Source: Prorocentrum cordatum | Taxonomy: Eukaryota; Sar; Dinophyceae; Prorocentrales; Prorocentraceae | Length of the DNA stretch: 64,000 bases | Reading direction: 5' to 3' | Assembly: GCA_963575745.1 (NCBI GenBank) | Contig: CAUYUJ010015010.1 | Coordinates: forward strand, 149,702 to 213,701 | Shown here: positions 23,553-33,677 of the stretch, in pieces | Layout of the letters: the number at the start of each line of letters is the position of its first letter | How positions within the stretch are numbered: the stretch's first letter is position 1 | Notes under the pieces: generated by a model | Database searches by the model: none | What the model was told of the DNA's origin: nothing | What the model saw: the letters and a program-made list of their open reading frames with translations, nothing else | Translations under genes and position numbers: made by a program

Positions 23553-25316
23553 TTAAGTGAAAGCGCTGCTGGAACAGGGGCGATGGAGAAGCGCGATCGA
23601 GAGGCCGCAGAGCGCTTCGAAACGCCGGGCCCATGGTCGCCGGCCCGCTCGCGCCGGGCCCGCGGCGGCGACGGGGGCGGGCAGCGGGGCCTCTGGGGCG
23701 GCCGCCCCGTCGGACATCGGGAAGATGTGCGTGTAGAGCGGGAAGCTGACGTAGACCAACGCGATGAAGGCCCTCATGATGTAGCCGATGTGAACCGCCT
23801 TGTTGTGGATGCGCTTTGGGATCTCGAGCGCAGGTGCCGGGGCAGCCTTCTGCCAGCCAAGGCGCGTGTTCGTGGCGAAGATGGCCGCGGCGCTGATGTA
23901 GAAGAGGCACCGGTCGAGGGACTGGAAGACCTCGAACTCCATACGGTAGATGTCGCGGGCGCTCGCCTTGACGCAGTCGGCGTCGTGGGCCCGGGAGGGA
24001 TTCAGCGTCAGCTCCAGCAGGGTGGCCGCGTTGATGAGGCACGGTGGCGGGCACAGCTCGAACGGCTGCGTGTCGCCGAAGCGGAACTGGAAGAGGTGGG
24101 TGCTCATGAAGGACAGCAACGCGATGCCCGAGATCGTGGGGTTGAGCTTGCCAGAGGCGATGGTGTAATTGATCGAGACGTCCCAGATGCGCTTCAGGCC
24201 CACCGCTACGTGGAGCAGCGCGGCGAGCAGGACGCACTCCTCCACGACGTTGGCATTGGAGCCGAAGCCCGTCCAGTAGAGGCGGACGTAGAAGTATCCA
24301 TGCCCATTGAAGTCGTCCGGGCCGAGGAACACGTGCAGGCTGCCAACTGCGTGGATGATGATGATGATGATGAACATGAACATCGCGGAGCGCGTCAGGC
24401 CAATGCGGTCGTTTGTGAACTGGAAGTTCTTCTGGCCGAAGATCGTGAAGAGGACCTCCTTCATGAAGGCGATGACCATGTAGATCAGAGCCCCCGTGGG
24501 CCCCAGGACGCGCCCGTACTCGCCCATCCGCTTGTTGCGGCTGTCGTTCGCCAACTTCCAGTCGCGCGCGCCATGCTCTCCCGCCGCGGCCGCCGTCGCC
24601 GCCGGGGCGCCGGCCGCCGCCGCCGGGGCCGCGCCGCCCCCTGCGCCGAGCACGCCGATGGCGGCGTCGGGGGCGCACTTCGGGATCACGTCCGCAGGGT
24701 GGATCATGTTGAGCTCCTCGGTGGCGTCCTCCCCGGCGAACGTGAGGATGGCCAGCTCGCCTCCGGGGTGCCGGCTCAGGAACGAGGTCGCGTCGAGCAC
24801 CTCGCCAGCCACGACCGCCCAGCAGTCGGTCTTGCTTGTGTGCTTGGCCACCTCCTCCATGGAGTAGCCCTCGACGCCGCCCTTGCCGGCGGGCGCGGCG
24901 CCGCCCTTTGCCTTTCCGCCCTCCGCGCCCTTGTTCATGCCATCCTCGCACGAGCCGCCCGCGTTCTTGGACGCCGTCGCCTCGCCAGTGAAGCCTCCGC
25001 CAGAGAGGTCCTTCAGGCTAACGGGCTTGCAGTCCGCGCCCAGCATGCACTTGGTCGCGGCGAGGCCCGGCACGCGGCCGAACGCCACGCAGTCCAGCAA
25101 CGAATTGCCCCCCAAGCGATTGTTGCCGCGCACGCCGCCGGCGACCTCGCCGGCCGCGCGGGGCCCCGGGATGGCCTTGCCGTTGGCGCCGACGCAGGCG
25201 GAGTCCGCGTCGATCTCGAGGCCGCCCATGCAGCAGTGGATCACTGGCGTGATGATGGCCACGTAGAAGGGCTCGCCCTTCACCGCGGGGCCGTCGAATA
25301 CGCCCTGGTAGAACTT
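23553..25316 (-). CDS. Unit A: fumarate reductase flavoprotein C-end / cytochrome b5 / type-B cytochrome b fusion, main segment
   Basis: 587 open codons starting at KFYQGVFDGP. Numbered from there: 1-95 match the C-terminal end of Osm1/FRDS-type fumarate reductase flavoproteins, with TPVIHCCMGGLEID (H27 at the substrate-His position), then AAGEVAGG and GNNRLGGNSLLDC (R67 at the substrate-Arg/FAD loop). A linker is followed by one b5 domain at about 152-224 (H183 in HPGG, H206 in MIHPAD). After that comes the membrane domain homologous to the 16.8-kb gene, with His in IHAVGSLH, LLHVAVGL and STHLFQFRFGD. In the fourth ligand position Asn replaces His (FATNTRLGW), so one heme may be lost. The stop used in unit B is CGG here, adding a short tail. 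The edge at 25316 follows CCTTCCACCTCAG, a plausible splice acceptor and also the inner edge of the 12-bp direct repeat. The preceding flavoprotein residues lie at 33049-33270. Confidence 0.82.
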   Translation of the reverse strand, partial: KFYQGVFDGPAVKGEPFYVAIITPVIHCCMGGLEIDADSACVGANGKAIPGPRAAGEVAGGVRGNNRLGGNSLLDCVAFGRVPGLAATKCMLGADCKPVSLKDLSGGGFTGEATASKNAGGSCEDGMNKGAEGGKAKGGAAPAGKGGVEGYSMEEVAKHTSKTDCWAVVAGEVLDATSFLSRHPGGELAILTFAGEDATEELNMIHPADVIPKCAPDAAIGVLGAGGGAAPAAAAGAPAATAAAAGEHGARDWKLANDSRNKRMGEYGRVLGPTGALIYMVIAFMKEVLFTIFGQKNFQFTNDRIGLTRSAMFMFIIIIIIHAVGSLHVFLGPDDFNGHGYFYVRLYWTGFGSNANVVEECVLLAALLHVAVGLKRIWDVSINYTIASGKLNPTISGIALLSFMSTHLFQFRFGDTQPFELCPPPCLINAATLLELTLNPSRAHDADCVKASARDIYRMEFEVFQSLDRCLFYISAAAIFATNTRLGWQKAAPAPALEIPKRIHNKAVHIGYIMRAFIALVYVSFPLYTHIFPMSDGAAAPEAPLPAPVAAAGPARAGRRPWARRFEALCGLSIALLHRPCSSSAFT

Positions 25317-25318
25317 CT
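25307..25318. repeat. Right copy of the 12-bp direct repeat bounding the 7.7-kb insertion
   Basis: Minus-strand AGAAGTTCTACC, identical to 33045-33056. The bases outside and inside both copies differ, so the match is exactly 12 bp. Confidence 0.9.
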
Positions 25319-25366
25319 GAGGTGGAAGGGGAAATGCACAAATAGGGAAGACGAACAGGTGCATCA

Positions 25367-25590
25367 GAAGTGCCTCTTCCCCACTCGTCCTCCTCGGTCG
25401 CGAGCAAAATCCTCGCGCGTGTCAGTCGCGCCGGAGGAGCTGTCGCCCAGCTCGGAGAAGCCCTCGGGCAGGTCAAGGATAAGCAAGTAGCCGCCGAGGA
25501 AGACGACCGAAAACAGCACGTTGACAAAGTGCGGGTGGCCGAGCAACTGCCCCCCTTCCAAAAATTTGAGTCCGCCGTGGCGCGCATATC
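25367..25590 (-). CDS. ORF Z, possible small hydrophobic coding segment
   Basis: An open segment ending in TGA 48 bp from the insertion edge. It contains one likely membrane helix (GHPHFVNVLFSVVFLGGYLL) followed by an acidic, then basic tail. The composition is more protein-like than surrounding frames, but I recognise no family and see no clear start. It may be the last exon of ORF Y or part of the mobile element. The 400 bp upstream (25600-26000) hold nothing else I can support. Confidence 0.22.
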
Positions 25591-25999
25591 TGAGGCATAG
25601 CGTACGAAGTGAACTAAGACGTGTCTGAAAAATATTGCCGTTGTACTTGGGTGGCGGACGAGTCGCAGATGCTGGTGTCATCGTGCTGCGACGTGTCCAA
25701 TGCATGCAAAAATCCAAGTAATCAGCAGCCCTCTTCTCAATGCTGTCGCGCCCCTCGCCCGGCCAGCCGGAAAACGATGACAGTGCTGAGCGATGATCAG
25801 CCGGAGAACGTCGTGGGACGAGTCGGCGCGACACCCCTTACCTGCGGAAAAAAACTGCGAAGGGTGGAGAGAAGCTCAGCCCGTGTCCGAGCCAGGCGCG
25901 CGCCGGCCCCCCTCAGTGGGCGGGGGGGCCAGGGTGCCCCGCGAGCCAGAAAACCAAGCCCTGAGCACCGTCGCCGCCGGCGCCACCCGGCTGCATCTA

Positions 26000-26786
26000 C
26001 TAGCGCCGACGCTCCCTGACCCTGAGCGTCGTCCAGAGCTGCTCCTCGGGGTTCCCCTGGTTGGATTGCTTCAACTCCACCCTGACATCTACGCCGTCGC
26101 ACTCTGCCATCTCCATGACATGACCCAAGCTGAGCCGGAGGTCCTCGGGGATCATCACGAGATTGACGGTGGGCGCCCACAGCCACGTCCTGTCGCCCAT
26201 CGGCTTCGGGTAGCGCGACGCGATCCCAGAGAACAACCGGTCGAAGTCTTTGGGCCCGAGCTGCGTGAACATAGCCAGGTGCATGTCCCCGGCCTCCTTT
26301 GCCTGCGGCGTGAGGCCGGCGGTCTTGTCAGGCTCCAGACCGGGCGCCGTCTCGCGCATCCTGGTAAAGAACGCGTGGAGCATGAAAGTCTTCTTGTGGC
26401 CCCGCGGGCGGGGCGCGCCGCCCTTCCGCCGAGGCCCCCGCGGAACCTTTGGAGATAGGCGCGGCACCCTTCCCCCCGTCGACCGCCATGCCCCCCTCGC
26501 CCTCGGCCTTGCGCTTCTTTCCGCCTCCCTCGGGGTGGTTGCTCGCCCACTTCTGACCGAGAATGTAGAAAGCGTCCGTCTCTGCCTTGCCACGAAAAAA
26601 TACGGCTATTTGAACTGCATCTGCTACAGGCCGCATCTCTCGTCTGAGAAATAAATGATCACGCAAGAGCGCCGTGAGCACGTCAGCATCGCCGTTGCTG
26701 CCCCGCGCCCCCGTGCCGTCTGGGGCCCGGCCTGGGCGTGCCGGCGCAGCCTGGTCGTTCTGAGCTGCTGCCAGTGCCGCCCGCAT
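26000..26786 (-). CDS. ORF Y, unknown protein with one apparent frameshift
   Basis: Begins at ATG 26786. The first part is a helix-like run (VLTALLRDHLFLRREM, FFRGKAETDAFYILGQKW), then a Lys/Gly-rich linker (GGGKKRKAEGEGG). Near 26400-26430, in a GC-rich run, the sensible frame moves to another one, which continues HKKTFMLHAFFTRM, LGPKDFDRLFSGIASRYPK and DRTWLWAPTVNLVMIPEDL to a stop at 26000. Both halves have normal protein composition, unlike the shadow frames. Joined, it would be about 260 residues. I recognise no domain. It lies inside the 7.7-kb insertion downstream of the LINE, so it may belong to the element. Confidence 0.33.
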
Positions 26787-27039
26787 GGCTGCGGCGTCCG
26801 TTGCTGAAGAGTAGTGTTACAAGAGACGACGATGGCCGCGCGCTGATGCACGGACAGCCCTAGCCGAACTGGCTACAACATGAAATCATTGGCAGAGATT
26901 TGCAAAATGATCTCCCCTGTCCCCTGACAGCTGCCCACTGCTCCGTCCGCACAGGCTCCGATACGGGAGTGTCCAATATTTGTTGAAAACCTGGCCCGGG
27001 GCCATTGTGCACTTTCTGCCCTCCCCCGCCCCCCCCCCT

Positions 27040-27715
27040 TCTCGCGCAGCGGCGTGGATATGATGTCGGGCAGCGCGACGCTGACCTTCGGCAGCGCGGT
27101 CTTGCAATTTAGCGACGCGGACAAATAATTCGGCACCGCGGGCTTGTAATCTAGCAACCCGGACTGGGCATTTGGCAGCGCGGGCTTGCGACCTGACAGC
27201 ACCATCGCGCAATTCGGCAGCGCGAGCAAGCGCTTCGGCAACTCCCCCCTCTGTGAAATCCTCCTCCTTCACTCCCGCCTCGGCGATGCGTGCGCGGGAA
27301 CTTCGCCCTGACTCCGGCGACGTCGTTCACGTATCTTGTTCGAGCAAGCCACGTGTCGCAGGGCATGCTTGTGCAGACCTTCGTGCGCATATAACATGTT
27401 CGGGTATCCGGAAAAGAGCGTTGCAGAACGAGCACTTCGAGAGATCATCTCGCCCCCCCCCCCCGGCCTCGCGCAGCGGCGTGGGCTCGGCATTCGGCGG
27501 CGCGACCCTGACCTTCGACAGCGCGGGCTTGCAATATAGCAGCGCGGACAAGTAATTCGGCACCGCGGGCTTGTAATCTAGCACCCCGGAGCGGGCATTT
27601 GGAAACGCGGGCTTGTGACCTGACAGCGCCATCGCACAATTCGGCACCGCGAGCAAGCACTTCGGCAACTCCCCCTTCCTCTGTGAAATCCTCCTCCTTC
27701 ACTCCCGCCTCCGTG
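27040..27715. repeat. Pair of direct repeats around a zinc-finger remnant
   Basis: The block GGCAGCGCGGTCTTGCAAT..., AATTCGGCACCGCGGGCTTG and CTGTGAAATCCTCCTCCTTC at 27055-27290 recurs at 27480-27715. Each block is itself built of degenerate 24-36-bp steps (CTTGTAATCTAGCA, CTTGCGACCTGACAGC). Between them (27295-27450) lies a frameshifted relative of the C2HC cassette at 28455-28620. Confidence 0.85.
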
Positions 27716-27779
27716 ATGAAGGTAATGCTGATGGCGAGCATGGTGCAGTTGCTGTAGGTGGATCTTCACGTTGGCACCG

Positions 27780-28145
27780 TTTTTGCGAGGGGGCGCGCTG
27801 AGGAAGCTATGGCTGTTGATGCCCATAGCGGCTGGCATTGCGAACAGAGAAGTGCACCCATGGCAATTCCTGTGGGCTGCCCCCAACCAGCTGTAATCAA
27901 TGACGTGTGCAGGGCACCAACACCGTGGATACCAACAGTAAGAGCTTGAGGTGGATGGCGGAGAGTCAATCGGAGCAGGCGGTGGTGCTGGTGCTGTTTA
28001 TGAGAGGGCGCGCTGAGGAAGCTATGGCTGTTGTTGCCCATAGCGGTCGGCATTCTGAAGAGAAGTGCACCCAGGGCAATTCCTGCGGGCTGCCCCCAAC
28101 CAGCGGTTATCAATGACGCGCGCAGAGCACCAACACCAACTATAC
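27780..28145. repeat. 215-bp tandem duplication
   Basis: GGGCGCGCTGAGGAAGCTAT, then CCCATAGCGG, AGAAGTGCACCCA and GGGCTGCCCCCAACCAGC occur at about 27791 and 28006. The copies differ by scattered substitutions. No supported ORF; 28146-28454 holds nothing I recognise. Confidence 0.92.
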
Positions 28146-28454
28146 GAGTTCCAAGAAAAAGCTGTTCACTCAATATTGCTGTTATACAACTCTTCGATGT
28201 GAAAATATACGCGTGCGACTGTGAGCGTATCCTCCTCCATGTCCATAACTGTAGCCCCCGTCGATTACACAGCACTGGCCTGGCGTTTCTGAGCACCCAC
28301 TCGGCCACGATGTTGGCGCAATACGATTTGAGCTGCGTCGGGCGCTACATTGGGAAACGTGTTGGAATTCAGGGGGAGCCCATGCAATGCGCGTCTCTCC
28401 AAGCAACTGCGGGCGCGACGTGCGACTCCGTGCGCTGTGGTATAGCAAGTGCAG

Positions 28455-31400
28455 CAATGAATACACGGGAACTCCGCCTTGACTCTGGCGACGTCGTTCA
28501 CGTATCTTGTTCGAGCAAGCCGCGCGTCGTAGGGCGTACTTGTGCAAACCTTCATATGTATAAAACATGTTCGGGTATCTGGAAAACGAGCGTTGCAGAA
28601 CGAGCACTTCGAGATATCATATCCTGGGGCCTGGAAGGCGCAGGTAGACCTGTGAGCGCCGTCGGCCTTCTTTGCCCTATCACAGCATGCTCCTCCTTGC
28701 CCTTCGCCTTCCTGATTTTGATCGGGTTGGGGTGGCCCGGGATGTCCTGGATGCGTCTCCTTGTTCTCCTCCGTGTCCTCCTCCTCCGTGTCCCGCGCCT
28801 CCTCCCCCTCTGCCTTCCCTGCTTGATGATGATGCCCCGGTAGAAGTAGATCTAATGCGTAGTTTGTCCATGCTGCTTTTTCCTTTGAGTCGTGGCCGCT
28901 TGAGCCCGGTAGCAGCGACCGTGGCCGGTGTGGGCGTCGATAGCGAAGTAGACGATTTCAGTCCCAAGCTTTGCCGGCGTCATTTGCCCTGCGCTCCGAA
29001 GCACGCGGTCTGGTAAGCGATGGGGGCCGATAGTTTTCATCGTAATCGCCGACGTACGCTCAAATCTGCTGCGGAGTGCGTGGCGCGAGGTGCCTTGGCG
29101 AGGGGGCGCGTTGTCATCCGCGAAGCTGCCGTCATAATCGCGGCCTTGATGGCGCCCAGCTCCGCTCGCCAACGTTTCGCGGCTGGCACTTCAGATCCGT
29201 GTTCTTCTCGGTGTAAGCGGCGTTCTCGGGCAGCTGCTGCTTGGCGCCGTTGGTCGCCAGTTTTGGTTATGCGTGAGGACATGCGTTGCGCCGGCGTCGT
29301 CTGCGTGAACGGGCCTCTGCAGTGAGGGCATTGTCCTCTTCCGCTCGCGTCAATGGAAATGCCCCGGATGATCTCTCGAGATTGCAAGCGGGTGCGTTCG
29401 CGTCGAGTGGCCTTTCCATCTGGTCCATGTCGATTGGCCCATTCATCTTCAGCTGCTCGTTTGAGTTCGCGGGCTCCCCACTTGGCCGTCAAACGTTTCC
29501 AGAGTCGCCTGTCTGCCGCTACCGAGTACCATGCCGTCTGCCGAGTGTCCTCTGGATGGTCTGTGAATTGCATGACTCCACGAATGCGCTGCCACAACTG
29601 TTGCCTGGTAGTGGGGCGCTGTCGGAAGCCAGCCCCCCGAGCTGCTGGGAGATCATGTTCTGGGCGAAGCCATCCACGTAGAAGTTTGCACTCCCATCGA
29701 TCCTCGCTCATCCTGGCCATGTCTCCTACCTAGCGTAATTGTTGGACTCCGATGGAAACGTGGATTGGGTCAAGTCCGATCCCTTTGCGTAGATCTTGCA
29801 TTGTGATCTGTTGGTCGTGCATATCACTGCGTTTCGTGGCCGTGGCCCCCGTCGCCATCCTGGTGTGGAATTTCTTGATTAGCTGGAGTTGCACAGATGT
29901 AACTGCTCGGCATTCCAGTCCGCATAGAAGGGGGGCCTCCGCTGTGGCTTTGAGAACTCTTCCAAGATCTCGGTCAGAAAGTCCTCGGCGAGAGAGCTGT
30001 CGAAAAACCTTAGCCCAGAGACGTCGAGCCGCCTGGATCCTTTTACCTGTGTCAACGTTGTGGCATCCATTGGGTTCCAGCCATCCTCCCAACAATTTGA
30101 CTGCCTTGTCGTGCTGCTCCGTCTCGGGGTCGGGCATTGCTGGGGGGGCAGGGGTCTTTTTGCCACGAATGCGTCGTCGTGATCGTTGTGAACGTTTTCC
30201 GGCTTCCAGTCGTTCCTGTTTGCCCATGTGTACCTTTTTCCCCACTCCCCCATGATGGGCTGCGCCATGTGTTCTACTTCCTGGAGAACCTGCATTCGAC
30301 ACCAGAGGGAGGTATCATCCGCAAAAAGTAGATCTACGAGGCGTTCAAAGACTTTCGGAATGCGCGGTGGATCACGGTGCTGTCGTCGGCCCAAGGGTTG
30401 CTGCGAGCTCCAGCCGATGTCTGCTCCCACCGCTGACCCAAAACGTGTCGATAGCTGTGGTCGGAGGTCGTGCGTGACGCTGCCGTGGAAAATGTTGAAG
30501 CAAGCGGGGCTGCTTGGATCGCCTTCGCGGAACCCTTCTTCAAGTTGAAAAAGCCTAGATTCCCATTCTGTGGTGCGAACTCGGTATTGACATGAACCGT
30601 GGAGACCAAGTATGATTGTCCGCAACGACTCAGGTATCCTGGCGCGCTCAAAGACTGGATCCGCCGCCGCTCGCGGGACGGAGACGTAAGCCTTTTCGAT
30701 GTCCAAGAAAAGCAATACCAAGGCCAGGAGCCGCGAAGCGGGCACTTCCCCAATTTCCGCTGCCATTTCCAATATGCATCTTGCAATAAAAAATGGGCCG
30801 ATCGTGCTACGTTCCGTGCGAGAACCCCACTGCGTCTGCGTGAAGACGTTGTTGCATTCTGCGTGATGCTGAAGTCCTTCTGCTATGACCTTACAAATAA
30901 GACTAACATTCACATTTATGAGCCACAGCGTGCGGTAGTTGCCCAATTCGTGCCGAGGGCCTTTCCTGCAAAGTCGAAATCCCAAGACGCCCGCGACATC
31001 GGCCGGCCAGTCCTGCGGGCGAGCGCCCCAGAGTTCCCAAACGGCCCGGATCAGCATTTGCTTGCCTTTCGCACCGAGTGTTTTCAGGAGGCCTACGCTG
31101 ATTGCGTCGATGCCGGCCGCGCTGTCATTCATCTCGGTCGGTGCTGTGAGAATTTCTTTTGTCCGCAGGTTGTGCGCCCAGGCTCTCGTCGCGCGGGATC
31201 GGGGGAACGCCCCGCTGGATAGTCTCGTCGGTGACCTCAACTAGGTCGGCCCCGAGAGTTTCGAGGAAGTTGGCAATGGCGTCAAGTGCATGTGGTTCTT
31301 CACTGTGGCGGGTCCGACTGGCAGTATAGACCCCCAGTTTCGGCAATGACGCGTAGAACTGCTACCGATCACCCATGTCCATGGCTCGAATAATCTCTGC

Positions 31401-32753
31401 ACAGACTTGTCGAACGTATCGGGCGCGTGCAAGCCGTTTGAAATATTCCCATTTCCGCTTGGCCATTTTGAACTCCTGCCGGGTAGTCGGTTCCAGGGGC
31501 GTCCGCTTAGCACCCGCAAGGCGGCGACGTGCTGCTTCCATATCTGTCCAGAGATTGGCGATCGCGACGGCGTCGTCTTCGGTGCACGGAAGGCCATAGG
31601 AAGGATGCAGGCGACCTCGCCCCAACACTTCGTCAGGTACCTCTGTCACCGCGACGCGAAGAGTGGCCCAAGGAGAAGAGCTCGATGATCCAGTCCCAGT
31701 AGAGCAAGAGCTAGGCCACGGGTCGCTCAGCGGGAGGTCCGGGAGCTTATCTTACACTCGTCGCTGAATGAGCTGGCGGCGCATAGAAGTACATTCGCTC
31801 TTCCCGCTGAGCAGGCCGACGTTGAGTTCGGAAGGGGCGGGGTCCTGTTTGCGCGTCTCCCAGTAGTGAATGGCCAGAAATTCAGCGCGTCGAGCACGTC
31901 TCTGTCGGCGTCCTGCTTCCGATCCCATGTGCAGAAGGTAAACCCGTCCCACATGATCAGAAAATCTGTGGCGAAGCTGTTATCGAATGCGCTGTGCACT
32001 GGATTTATGTGTCGTGGGAATCAGCATCCCGTCCAATTCGTACCACATGCCTGTCTGCGGATGTTGCCACGTGCCACGTCGAGATAATGACAAGAAGGAG
32101 TCAGCGAGCGATACTGAAGTCTCTGACAAAAGTTGCATCCACTTCTTCCCCGCCGCTGTTGTGGCGGCGGGTAAGCAGCGCGAGCCAGTATGGAGAGAGT
32201 CGTAATAGAAAACGGGGCCGCGATGTGCGTTGAAATCGCCTCCCCGAATTTGTGTACCTCCCAGAATGCTTAAACGATGGTGGAACTCAAAAACACGTTG
32301 GTGCCATGGGCGAAACTCTGCTGCAGCCACGCCGGTCGGACCATAAATGCCGATCATGTTGTAGCACTCGTTGTTATCAAAGCGAAGGCGGGCGACAACT
32401 AGACGATCTCCTTTGCGATGCCAGCGTCCGCCCCCCTGTTCACATGCGCGCCGGGCGCGAGGCCCAAGTAAAAGCGCAGCGCGTCCACTTGTAAGAAGAA
32501 GGAACTCTTCAAGATAGACTCGACACTGCTCCTCGCCGTGATATTCGGACAAAAAAGCCAAGTCCCACGTCTCCGACGTTGCGGCATGCAGTAGGTGCCA
32601 TAGCTTATCACGGTGGGCTATAAGCCTCCAGTTCAGGCCCTGAGCGTTCTGTACCGCGAACTTCCAGCTCTCCGTAAGAGGTGCACTGGGCGCCGGGTGG
32701 CGCCTTTGGTGATTGTCGATTGGCTCGCCGTCCAGTGCGGGCAACGGTGCCAT
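28455..32753 (-). mobile_element. Non-LTR retrotransposon (LINE): endonuclease, reverse transcriptase, C2HC fingers; broken
   Basis: Minus-strand order. (1) AP-endonuclease-like segment 32753-31730: QNAQGLN, FLSEYHGEE (catalytic Glu), IGIYGPTG, GGDFNAHRG (catalytic Asp/Asn), GTWQHPQTGMWYELDG. The last motif, normally SDH, reads ATD after a frame change. (2) Reverse transcriptase 31650-29880: NYRTLWL, LFLDIEKAYVSVP (motif A Asp), FREGDPSSPACFNIF (motif B, diverged from the usual GCPLSP), LLFADDTSLW (motif C, FADD). (3) C-terminal extension 30302-29037 with a CPHC pair. (4) A C2HC finger at 28620-28560: KCSFCNARF, then HMKVC. At least three frame changes (near 31990, 31650-31240 and 30300-29720) make this copy inactive. 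The endonuclease rules out LTR and Penelope types; the clade is not determined. Confidence 0.85.
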
Positions 32754-33044
32754 CCTCCTGATCAGTGATCACCACGCTGGGCGCCCGCCGCGACTGTCCT
32801 CGACCAACTACAGGTTACTCATTTTGCCCCTGAGGGCCAGGCCCCCCCCCCCTTGCGAAAAAAGATGGCGAACCCGAGCCACCGATGTGGTGGCCGATGT
32901 CATCTGTTAGCCGCGCTCAAAATCAGCGCTCCCGTAGGAGCGGTGCCGAAGCACAGTTGAGGTGTTCCACGCTCGCGCCGACCCCCTGGGCGTATCCCGC
33001 GGCGTGCAAAAGAGCGAAGGGAATGAGGTAGATGTCCGCGAGAG

Positions 33045-33056
33045 GGTAGAACTTCT
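33045..33056. repeat. Left copy of the 12-bp direct repeat bounding the 7.7-kb insertion
   Basis: Minus-strand AGAAGTTCTACC, identical to 25307-25318. It lies at the KKFY codons of the flavoprotein segment. Confidence 0.9.
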
Positions 33057-33270
33057 TGCCCGAACCCGTCTTACCGCTGGCCTCGCCCCAAGACTTGCCG
33101 CTGGGGTAGGCTGGGAATGAGCCGCCGTCCGGGCCCTTCTCGGTCTTCTTAGCGGCCTCGACATGCCCCTTGTGAGTCTGCTCCAGCACGGAAACGGGAA
33201 CGCCCGTGTCCTTGGCGAGCGCCTCGCCAATCCATGGCCCGCGGCCAGCGCAGCGCTTGCAGTGCTGGCG
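33049..33270 (-). CDS. Unit A: upstream piece of the fumarate reductase flavoprotein segment
   Basis: Encodes GEALAKDTGVPVSVLEQ, then a helix, a Gly/Ser-rich insert (GPDGGSFPAYPSGKSW) and GSGKKFY, matching Osm1-type flavoproteins just before their conserved HxxMGG segment. It aligns with 40640-40860 of unit B and joins in sequence to KFYQGVFDG at 25316. Compared with unit B, about four residues around GRGAMKFHVTGEA are missing (GRGPWIGEA). Homology to unit B continues upstream to about 33400 without a known motif; the FAD-binding Rossmann part is not present. Confidence 0.75.
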
Positions 33271-33677
33271 GGATGCGCTCGAAGGCCCAGCCTGAGGGGG
33301 CATCATGGATGTTGCAGACTGATGCGAGGGCCGTGCCAGTGCAGTCGTAAAACGCCAGTGAATTTTGCCGCCACCGCGCCCCAGAAGAACCGCCTCCACG
33401 GCAGATAGCCTCTCGCCCGCTCTGTCGTAGTAGCCGCAGCCGATGCCCCCCGATGGGGGGCCAGTGAGGCAGCCCCAGGGGCCGCCGAGGCGGCGCGCCC
33501 CACGGCGGCGCCTGAGCCCCCCCCCAGGGGAAGCCCCTCGGGCCCGCCGCGGGGTAAAGAGGAAGACGATGACGAGCGTCGGGAAAAAGAGGATATCTAC
33601 AACCCAGCTCCAACCACCAACTGCGCTGCGAGTCGAAAGCCAGGAAGACCGCGGGAACCTGCATGGGGCACTCATAG
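33271..33677. other. Upstream flank of the unit A gene
   Basis: Diverged homologue of 40872-41340: GGGGCCGCCGAGGCGGCGC recurs, and a CKRC..GRG phrase is shared. It also contains homopolymer C and G runs. No domain is recognisable, and no spliced leader or start is evident. Confidence 0.5.

Larger units (their letters stand above)
25319..33044 (-). mobile_element. 7.7-kb insertion splitting the unit A gene
   Basis: In unit B the codons for GSGKKFNHNVIDG are continuous. In unit A, GSGKKFY stops at 33045 and KFYQGVFDG resumes at 25316, with AGAAGTTCTACC at both edges. The interval holds, in minus-strand order, LINE endonuclease and reverse transcriptase (32753-29.9 kb), its C-terminal region and zinc fingers, a 215-bp tandem repeat, ORF Y and ORF Z. 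The LINE coding region starts only about 290 bp inside the left edge, and a 12-bp duplication suits LINE insertion, so the whole interval could be one long element or nested elements. The CAG end also fits an intron, but I find no in-phase GT, GC or GA donor at the left edge. Confidence 0.7.
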
